A stretch of 6,326 bases of DNA from Aquificota bacterium (lineage in GTDB: Bacteria; Aquificota; Aquificia; Aquificales; Aquificaceae), in the NCBI GenBank assembly GCA_024280065.1, contig JAJRQX010000038.1, forward strand, positions 1 to 6,326, in the 5' to 3' direction. The position numbers and the translations under genes are program-made. The notes below the pieces were generated by a model that was not told where the DNA came from, did no database searches, and worked only from the letters and a program-made list of their open reading frames with translations. The first letter of the stretch is position 1, and every line of letters begins with the position of its first letter. Shown one piece after another: positions 1-4,873 of this stretch.

Positions 1-558
1 GGGATACTGGTGTGTTGAGAAGTAAAAGACGGTATCGTCCTCGTAGAAGCTCTTCTGGGTTCCGTTGCCATGGTGAGCGTCAAAGTCTATTATGAAGACC
101 TTTTCAAAGCCTACCTTCTGAGAATATCTCGCACCTACAGCGATGTTGTTGAACAGGCAAAAACCCATAGCCTTGGCGTACTCCGCGTGGTGTCCGGGAG
201 GCCTGACCGCACAGAACACCGCTTCAACCTCACCCCTCTTTATCCTGTCAATACCCTCAAGGATACCTCCCACCGCGGTCAGTGCCACCTCGTAGCTGTT
301 CTCGTTAGCGTACGTGTCTGGGTCAAGGAAACCTCCTCCTGAACTGCAGAAATCGTGGATCTCCTGCACATAATTTGTGTCGTGGTTGAGGGCCACCTCA
401 TCGGGCGTTGCCCTCCTCGGGTCTATGGAAACCGTTTCTTTAAGCAAGCCCTCTTTGTCAAGGTGGTTGATAATTGAGATGAGCCTCTCCTTCCTCTCAG
501 GATGGTCGGGATAGTCGTGCTTCAGGTAGATGTCGTCGTAAACGAATCCCGTTCGCAT
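1..558 (-). CDS. Histone deacetylase/AcuC family deacetylase, N-terminal part
   Basis: This is a zinc-dependent deacetylase of the arginase/deacetylase fold. The first 186 residues are visible and the rest lies beyond the left edge; family members usually run to about 300-375 residues. The protein opens MRTGFVYDD with DHPERKERL at residues 18-26, the usual family N-terminus. RPPGHHAE (119-126) carries the tandem active-site histidines His123-His124, GFCLFNN follows at 132-138, and DFDAHHGNGTQ (158-168) supplies zinc ligands Asp160 and His162 by analogy with HDAC8. STHQYP ends the visible part. The third zinc ligand, an aspartate, falls outside the window. RPPGHHAE and HHGNGTQ resemble class II HDACs and bacterial AcuC or acetylpolyamine-deacetylase-like proteins more than A. 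aeolicus HDLP. The substrate could be acetyl-lysine, acetyl-CoA synthetase or an acetylpolyamine; the sequence does not decide. ATG at 558 is the only start that fits the family N-terminus. It lacks a Shine-Dalgarno sequence, and a TATAAT lies 7 bases upstream, suggesting a leaderless message. It is divergent from the exonuclease gene. Confidence 0.93.
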   Translation of the reverse strand, partial: MRTGFVYDDIYLKHDYPDHPERKERLISIINHLDKEGLLKETVSIDPRRATPDEVALNHDTNYVQEIHDFCSSGGGFLDPDTYANENSYEVALTAVGGILEGIDRIKRGEVEAVFCAVRPPGHHAEYAKAMGFCLFNNIAVGARYSQKVGFEKVFIIDFDAHHGNGTQKSFYEDDTVFYFSTHQYP

Positions 559-565
559 GAGGGTT

Positions 566-571
566 ATTATA
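566..571 (-). promoter_or_regulatory. Predicted -10 element of the deacetylase gene (leaderless)
   Basis: Read on the minus strand this is a perfect TATAAT, followed by 7 bases and then the deacetylase ATG at 558. Transcription normally starts about 7 bases after the -10 hexamer, so the first transcribed base should be the A of the start codon. The intervening AACCCTC has no Shine-Dalgarno character, which agrees with a leaderless mRNA. The -35 is weak: ATGACG (minus strand, 596-591) matches TTGACA at 4 of 6 positions but with a long 19-base spacer, and it overlaps the start of the divergent gene. Confidence 0.55.
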
Positions 572-573
572 CT
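568..573 (+). promoter_or_regulatory. Predicted -10 element of the exonuclease gene
   Basis: TATACT matches TATAAT at 5 of 6 positions; TATTAT at 565-570 is an alternative register. Transcription would begin near 580, just before the GGGAGGG at 581-587, giving a leader of about 15 bases. The hexamer overlaps the -10 of the divergent deacetylase gene, so the two promoters would compete for RNA polymerase. No convincing -35 is visible. Confidence 0.35.
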
Positions 574-580
574 AAGAAGC

Positions 581-587
581 GGGAGGG
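581..587 (+). promoter_or_regulatory. Ribosome binding site that fixes the exonuclease start
   Basis: GGGAGGG sits 7 bases upstream of the ATG at 595. It supports that start over the in-frame ATG at 502, which would place 31 non-family residues (antisense to the deacetylase gene) in front of the conserved first beta strand. Confidence 0.7.
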
Positions 588-594
588 TTCCGTC

Positions 595-1482
595 ATGAGG
601 GTTGTAGCCTTTGATATTGAAACCGTACCGGACTACATGGGTGTGAACATGAAAGATTACCTTTATCTGAAGAACAGGGGACAGAGGGAGAGGACGGAGG
701 AGGAGGTGGAAAGGGACATATCCTTCAACCCCTTCACACTGTATGTCATATCCATCGCCATGGTGGAGATAGAGGGTGATCATATAAGGCGGTGTCAGGT
801 GGTCTACGCCTCGGACGAGGAGGAGGGCGGAGGCGTTCCCTCCTGGTGCAGGGAGTACGAAGTTGTGTGGGAGCCCATCAGGATGAGGGTGGTGGAGAAC
901 GAGCTTTACGATATAGAAGGAAAGATCCTGAAAGCCTTCTGGGAGTTCGTTAAGGGTGCGGGCAGGCTTGTCAGCTTCAACGGGTATGACTTTGACGGCT
1001 ATGTAATAAAGATAAGGTCAATGCTACACGAGATAAGGCCCACTAACAACCTCCTTGAGGGCGGTAAGGATAGCCACCTTGACCTCCTCAGGTTCCTGTC
1101 AAACCAGGACAGGTCCAAGAGGCTCACCCTTGAGTTCATCTGCAGGAAGTTCGGTATATACACGTCCAAGGACAGGATAGACGGGAGCAGGGTGGCGGAG
1201 GAGTTCTTCAAAGGAAACTACAGACTGATAGGGGAATACAACCTGAAGGATGCCCTCGCCTTAGCCCAGCTGTACCTGAAGGTGAAGGACTTCATAGTAG
1301 CTCCTCCACCTAAAGAACCCTCAGATAGCCAGGCGGCAAGACTGGCGGTCGTGGTCAGGAAAGTAGGGACTCTTGGCTTTGATGAGATAAAGGAGAGGGC
1401 GTTGACAAGCGGTCTGTCCTCTCAGGAGATAAGCACGGCCATCAGGGTCCTTGAGAGGATAGAGAAGGGCTTACCTGTATAG
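595..1482 (+). CDS. PolB-like 3'-5' exonuclease (DNA_pol_B_exo2 type) with C-terminal helical tail
   Basis: This 295-residue protein looks like a stand-alone DEDDy exonuclease related to the proofreading domain of family B DNA polymerases (the PF10108 type, judged by motif recall). Exo I is FDIETVPD at 6-13, with Asp7 and Glu9 as metal ligands. Exo II is SFNGYDFD at 127-134, with Asp134 at the catalytic position. A conserved HLDLLRFL lies at 161-168. Exo III is YNLKDALAL at 215-223, with Tyr215 and Asp219. With all four acidic residues and the tyrosine present, it should be active in two-metal-ion 3'-5' trimming of DNA or RNA; the substrate is unknown. It is predicted to be cytoplasmic, with no signal or membrane segment. 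After Exo III comes a proline-rich linker (PPPKEP, 237-242) and about 45 residues resembling a small helix-turn-helix unit, beyond the catalytic core. The gene is divergent from the deacetylase gene, and its stop overlaps the nadD tail by 12 bases. Confidence 0.85.
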   Translation: MRVVAFDIETVPDYMGVNMKDYLYLKNRGQRERTEEEVERDISFNPFTLYVISIAMVEIEGDHIRRCQVVYASDEEEGGGVPSWCREYEVVWEPIRMRVVENELYDIEGKILKAFWEFVKGAGRLVSFNGYDFDGYVIKIRSMLHEIRPTNNLLEGGKDSHLDLLRFLSNQDRSKRLTLEFICRKFGIYTSKDRIDGSRVAEEFFKGNYRLIGEYNLKDALALAQLYLKVKDFIVAPPPKEPSDSQAARLAVVVRKVGTLGFDEIKERALTSGLSSQEISTAIRVLERIEKGLPV

Positions 1483-2064
1483 ACCTCTCTCCAGTATGTA
1501 TCTTTCAACGGGCTCCGGGACGAGGCAGTAGATACTCAGACCCTCCCTGACCCTCCTCCTTATCTCGGTAGCCGAGACATCAACCCTCCTTGTTTTCACA
1601 AAGAACAGGTTCTTTCCCTCCTTCAGCATGGGAAACCGCGACCTGATGTAGTCCCTTACCTTCTCCAAGAGCCCCTCCCTGTCAACCACTATAAGGTCAG
1701 CCATATCAAGGACCCTCTCCGGTTCCTTCCAGAGGTGAAACCTGAGCATGCTGTCGGCACCTAAGAGGAAGGCTGGTCTCCCCGGCAGGCGGTCCTTGAG
1801 ATACTCAAGGGTCTCCACCGTGTAGGACACACCGCCCTTCTTAACCTCGTAGTCCTCAACCTCAAAACCATCCCTGTCTTCAACAGCGAGACGTACCATG
1901 TTCAGCCTGTCCTCCGGGCTGGCAGAATGGGTTTCTTTCAAAGGGGTCCTGCAGGCGGGTATGAACACAACCTTCTCGGCACCGAGCTTCTCCCTGACAT
2001 CCCTCGCAACCACTATGTGTCCTATATGGACCGGGTCAAAGCTGCCCCCGAAGAGGACGATCAT
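1471..2064 (-). CDS. nadD: Nicotinate-nucleotide adenylyltransferase
   Basis: NadD transfers AMP from ATP to nicotinate mononucleotide to form deamido-NAD, the penultimate step of NAD synthesis, in the cytoplasm. The 197-residue length is typical. The nucleotidyltransferase signature GGSFDPVHIGH is at 6-16, with His13 and His16 of the HxGH motif contacting ATP. FIPACRTPLKE (34-44) is the nicotinate-site loop, where the common PPHK appears as TPLK. The conserved GADSM is at 102-106, followed by Trp112. SATEIRRRVREG (164-175) is the second ATP-binding motif of the ISxTxIR type. GGSFDPVH also occurs in phosphopantetheine adenylyltransferase (CoaD), but length, GADSM and the SATEIR motif favour NadD. 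The gene stands alone rather than with rsfS, obgE or proA. It overlaps the convergent exonuclease gene by 12 bases and starts 18 bases from the divergent cyclase ATG. Its ATG lacks a Shine-Dalgarno sequence and follows a perfect TATAAT by 7 bases, so a leaderless message is likely. Confidence 0.95.
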   Translation of the reverse strand: MIVLFGGSFDPVHIGHIVVARDVREKLGAEKVVFIPACRTPLKETHSASPEDRLNMVRLAVEDRDGFEVEDYEVKKGGVSYTVETLEYLKDRLPGRPAFLLGADSMLRFHLWKEPERVLDMADLIVVDREGLLEKVRDYIRSRFPMLKEGKNLFFVKTRRVDVSATEIRRRVREGLSIYCLVPEPVERYILERGLYR

Positions 2065-2070
2065 GCAGAA

Positions 2071-2076
2071 TATTAT
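2071..2076 (+). promoter_or_regulatory. Possible -10 element of the diguanylate cyclase gene
   Basis: TATTAT (5 of 6 matches to TATAAT) lies 6 bases before the ATG at 2083 and overlaps the nadD -10 on the other strand. Transcription from it would start at or next to 2083, again leaderless. It is weaker than the minus-strand element, lacks a -35, and an upstream promoter inside nadD cannot be excluded. Confidence 0.3.
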
Positions 2077-2077
2077 A
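2072..2077 (-). promoter_or_regulatory. Predicted -10 element of nadD (leaderless)
   Basis: On the minus strand this is a perfect TATAAT, then ATTCTGC, then the nadD ATG at 2064. The 7-base gap equals that in front of the deacetylase gene, and no Shine-Dalgarno sequence fits between, so transcription should start at the A of the start codon. No recognisable -35 lies 16-19 bases upstream. That region is the first codons of the divergent cyclase gene. Confidence 0.55.
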
Positions 2078-2082
2078 TGGGT

Positions 2083-3516
2083 ATGTCCCTCCGCAAACGC
2101 CTGATACTTAGTGCCTTCTCCCTCTCCTTCACCCTGTCCCTTGTGACCGTCCTGGTCTTCGTGGTGATGGCTGTGAGGGACCTGAGGAGCGAGGTGGACA
2201 GGACTTATCGGGACATCGTGAGGGCCTTTACATACTCACAGAAGCTCCTCGGAGAGGGTGTACCCGAAGTCAGGTTCGTCCTTGAGGACTGCAAGGTGAG
2301 GGAGAGGAAGGGGTATATGGTCCTCAGGGAGGAGGGAGTGCTTGTGGGAAAGGTTGAGGACTGTGTCTTCTACGGTTCCCCCTTAAGGAGGGCTATAGAC
2401 TTCACCGCCCAGGTGAACCACCTCAGCTGGATGGTGGTTTACGACAAGGACGTGATCATGAGGCTTTCGGAAGGTAAGGAAGGTTTCATGGACAGGTTCG
2501 TGAAGGACAAGGTCATAGAGAGGGATCACATAGTTGAAGGGTTTTACGATCCGAGGATCCTTCCGGAGATCGGCAGGATAACGGGCTACAGCCTTATAAA
2601 CCGCTACAGAACGCTCGTGGTTGAGTATCCCCTTATCATTGAGGGATCAATACCCGTAGGCAGGGTGGTCTTCGTAAAAGACTTCTCCGAAAAGCTGAGA
2701 GAGATTCTGATAACTCCGGCCTTTATGGTCCTGTACAGTATCCTCGTGGTGGTGGTCCTGTCATCGGTCCTGCTACTCCTGTTCAACAGGATAGTGAGGG
2801 ACATCCTCATGCTGAGAGATATGACGATGAAGTTCAAGGAGCTGGACTTTTCCGAAACGGACAGGCTGGCGAACATGCTCAGAAGGGCGAAGGCGAGGGA
2901 CGAGCTCTACTATCTGAAGAGGGCCGTCCTGACGATGGCTCAGGAACTTGAGACCTTCATAAACAGGCTTCAGGACGAAAAGAACAGGTTTGAGGAGCTC
3001 GCCTACAAGGACCCGCTAACTGACCTGGACAACAGGAGGTCCTTCATTGAAAAGGCTCAGGCTATGCTTGAGTACGCCAGAAGATACAACGAACCTATAT
3101 CGGTTCTCATGATAGACATAGACAACTTCAAGAAGGTGAACGACACCTACGGACACGATGTTGGGGACAGACTTCTAAAGGCTCTGGCGGACGTGATAAG
3201 GAGGAGCACGAGGTCTTCGGACGTTGCCGCCAGATACGGTGGCGAGGAGTTCGTAGTCCTGTTACCGAAGACGGACGAGAAGGGTGCCGAGCTGGTTGCG
3301 AACAGGATAAGGGAGGAGTTCAAGAAGGTGGTTCTGGACGTAGACGGTGAGAGGATAAGCTCAACGGTCAGCATAGGCGTAGCCACCCTCCGCGGAGAGA
3401 CATCCATAGACGATCTCATAAAGAATGCGGACATCGCCCTTTACGATGCAAAGAGGAAAGGTAAGGACAGGACGGTCATCTTCAAAGATACAGTGGAAGG
3501 TCAAGGGCAGGGTTAG
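2083..3516 (+). CDS. Membrane-bound diguanylate cyclase (GGDEF) with extracytoplasmic sensor region
   Basis: This 477-residue protein should convert two GTP to cyclic di-GMP at the inner face of the membrane. A basic start (MSLRKR) precedes a first membrane segment at about 8-31. An extracytoplasmic region of about 180 residues follows, then a second membrane segment at about 212-234, a HAMP-like stretch and coiled coil at about 235-305, and the GGDEF domain from about 305 to 468. The catalytic domain looks intact: DPLTDLDNRRSF (310-321), IDIDNFKKVND (344-354) with metal ligands Asp345 and Asp347, and the signature GGEEF at 386-390. An RxxD inhibitory site (Arg377, Asp380) lies five residues before the signature, so product feedback is expected. 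The sensor resembles single or double Cache layouts but is not securely assigned; it has two cysteines (70 and 94), each in an EDC context. ATG 2083 was chosen over 2077 because a TATTAT directly precedes 2077; neither has a Shine-Dalgarno sequence. The longer in-frame extension to 1927 is antisense to nadD. The 3' end overlaps the oxidoreductase gene by 35 bases. Confidence 0.92.
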   Translation: MSLRKRLILSAFSLSFTLSLVTVLVFVVMAVRDLRSEVDRTYRDIVRAFTYSQKLLGEGVPEVRFVLEDCKVRERKGYMVLREEGVLVGKVEDCVFYGSPLRRAIDFTAQVNHLSWMVVYDKDVIMRLSEGKEGFMDRFVKDKVIERDHIVEGFYDPRILPEIGRITGYSLINRYRTLVVEYPLIIEGSIPVGRVVFVKDFSEKLREILITPAFMVLYSILVVVVLSSVLLLLFNRIVRDILMLRDMTMKFKELDFSETDRLANMLRRAKARDELYYLKRAVLTMAQELETFINRLQDEKNRFEELAYKDPLTDLDNRRSFIEKAQAMLEYARRYNEPISVLMIDIDNFKKVNDTYGHDVGDRLLKALADVIRRSTRSSDVAARYGGEEFVVLLPKTDEKGAELVANRIREEFKKVVLDVDGERISSTVSIGVATLRGETSIDDLIKNADIALYDAKRKGKDRTVIFKDTVEGQGQG

Positions 3517-4873
3517 CCAAGGCCCTTAAGGTGAGGTCCTCAACCGCCCTCTTCGTTAGTCTATCCATGGACCTCCCCAGCCTCAGGAAGAAGTGGTAAA
3601 GGACCCCAGACGCCTCAAGCCCAAGGCCTCTGTCAAAGAGGACCTTCTCCTCCCAGGTCTTTATCCTTCCGTTTATGAGTCTCAGCAGTCCGTTCCCTGG
3701 GTTAAGACGGGGCCTCTTCGGGACACCCACGAACTGGTAGCCCCTCACCTTACCCTCCTTTAAAAAGACTTTTACTAGATACGGTCCTCTCTCTACGAGT
3801 ACCTCCTCTTCAGCGTCCTCAAAGATGCCTCCCGATCCCGCGGTCACCGTTCTCGTCTTCACCGCGTTGTAGTCAACGAGCCCCGTATTTCTCACCTTCT
3901 TACCCGCGAGGTTGAAGCCAGCCACATAACCCGACTGCTGGGCCGGTGGGAAGAGAGCTATCCACCTGTGGTTACCCCAAGCGTCTATACCTGAGGCTAT
4001 GTCTCCCGCCGCGAAGACGTTAGGGTCTGAGGTCCTCTGATACTCGTCCACGAGGATACCTCCTATGGGTCTTCCAAGCTTCCTGTCCATGTGGATCTCT
4101 ATGTCCGTCCCCTCAACAAGGTAGGTCCTCGGCCTCACCCCTGTGGAGATTATGACCATGTCCACATCCAAGAAAAGGCTCCTGTCCGAACCTCTCGGTC
4201 TTATCTCCACCGCCTCCACCCTTTTCTTCCCGTGGAAAGCCACCACCTGATGCTCAAGGAAGACCCTTATACCGGTCTCTTTTTGGAGGGCTTCACCGTA
4301 TACCCTACCCATCTGGGGATCAAGCATCCTCGGGAGGACCCTGTCAAAGATCTCAACCACGGAGACATCAACCCCTAAGTGCCAGAGAGTCTCAGCGTCC
4401 TCCACACCTATGGGGCCCGCCCCCACTATGAGGGCCTTTTTTACCTTACCTGAGGTTAGCCACTCCCTTATCCTCCTCGCATCGTCAAGGGTCTTTGCGG
4501 TTGTTATTCTCTCAAGCTCAACGCCGGGAATGGGTGGGACGAAGGCGCTCGCTCCCGCTGCTAAGAGACACCTGTCGTAGGATATCTCCTCACCGTCCTT
4601 GGTTATGACCACCTTCCTCCTGTTGTCTATTCTGACCACCTCCTTCTTCAACCTCAGGTCCACCCTGAACCTCTCGTAAAACTCCCATCCTCCCTTATAA
4701 AAGAGGGCCTTGTCCGAGATATCACCCCTTATGACGTTCTCCATACAGTTTGGAGCGTAGGTCGGGTACTCTTCGTCGGACAGGACTATGAGGTCGCTCT
4801 CTTTGTCCACACTCCTGAAGGCCTCTATCGCACAGGCAGCCGCTGGACCGTTTCCGACTATTACTACCCTCAT
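3482..4873 (-). CDS. FAD-dependent pyridine nucleotide oxidoreductase (NADH oxidase/CoA-disulfide reductase type)
   Basis: This 463-residue flavoprotein of the two-dinucleotide-binding-domain family should transfer electrons from NAD(P)H through FAD to an unknown acceptor (oxygen, a disulfide, rubredoxin or another partner). The N-terminal FAD-binding strand and loop is VVIVGNGPAAA (3-13). ALIVGAGPIGVEDAE (147-161) is the NAD(P)-binding Rossmann loop. STGVRPRT (243-250) and VFAAGDIA (286-293) with Asp291 complete the FAD site. Cys43, in YAPNCMENVIRG (39-50), lies where NADH oxidases and CoA-disulfide reductases hold their redox cysteine, but the surrounding loop is not the usual CGxPY. Residues from about 335 form the C-terminal interface domain, and the last 60 residues are helical with several hydrophobic positions. 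No signal peptide is seen. The ATG overlaps the pepA stop as ATGA, so the gene is downstream of pepA in an operon and probably coupled to its translation. The reading frame stays open upstream to 4999, but that part lies within pepA and lacks family similarity. Confidence 0.88.
   Translation of the reverse strand: MRVVIVGNGPAAACAIEAFRSVDKESDLIVLSDEEYPTYAPNCMENVIRGDISDKALFYKGGWEFYERFRVDLRLKKEVVRIDNRRKVVITKDGEEISYDRCLLAAGASAFVPPIPGVELERITTAKTLDDARRIREWLTSGKVKKALIVGAGPIGVEDAETLWHLGVDVSVVEIFDRVLPRMLDPQMGRVYGEALQKETGIRVFLEHQVVAFHGKKRVEAVEIRPRGSDRSLFLDVDMVIISTGVRPRTYLVEGTDIEIHMDRKLGRPIGGILVDEYQRTSDPNVFAAGDIASGIDAWGNHRWIALFPPAQQSGYVAGFNLAGKKVRNTGLVDYNAVKTRTVTAGSGGIFEDAEEEVLVERGPYLVKVFLKEGKVRGYQFVGVPKRPRLNPGNGLLRLINGRIKTWEEKVLFDRGLGLEASGVLYHFFLRLGRSMDRLTKRAVEDLTLRALANPALDLPLYL
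3503..3527. terminator. Weak inverted repeat at the convergent cyclase/oxidoreductase junction
   Basis: AAGGGC (3503-3508) pairs with GCCCTT (3522-3527) around a 13-base loop that contains the cyclase stop codon. The stem could form in either transcript and might slow polymerase at the convergent junction. There is no following T-tract on either strand, and on the minus strand the stem lies inside the oxidoreductase coding region, so it is a poor intrinsic terminator. Confidence 0.15.

Noticed and set aside
70..342. Open frame antisense to the deacetylase gene
   Set aside because: The opposite strand carries clear HDAC active-site motifs; the frame has no ribosome binding site or family resemblance.
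502..594. 31-residue extension of the exonuclease to an ATG at 502
   Set aside because: It overlaps the start of the deacetylase gene on the other strand, lacks a ribosome binding site, and precedes the conserved first strand that begins at 595.
1453..1489. Inverted repeat GAGAGG/CCTCTC around the exonuclease and nadD stops
   Set aside because: A 6-base stem with a 25-base loop and no T-tract is too weak to call a terminator, and such purine-rich words are common in this sequence.
1927..2082. N-terminal extension of the diguanylate cyclase frame starting at 1927
   Set aside because: It is wholly antisense to the conserved N-terminus of nadD and has no membrane-protein character; the basic MSLRKR start followed by a membrane segment is the natural N-terminus.
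3147..3434. 95-residue open frame antisense to the GGDEF domain
   Set aside because: It is the Ser/Thr-rich complement of a conserved catalytic domain.
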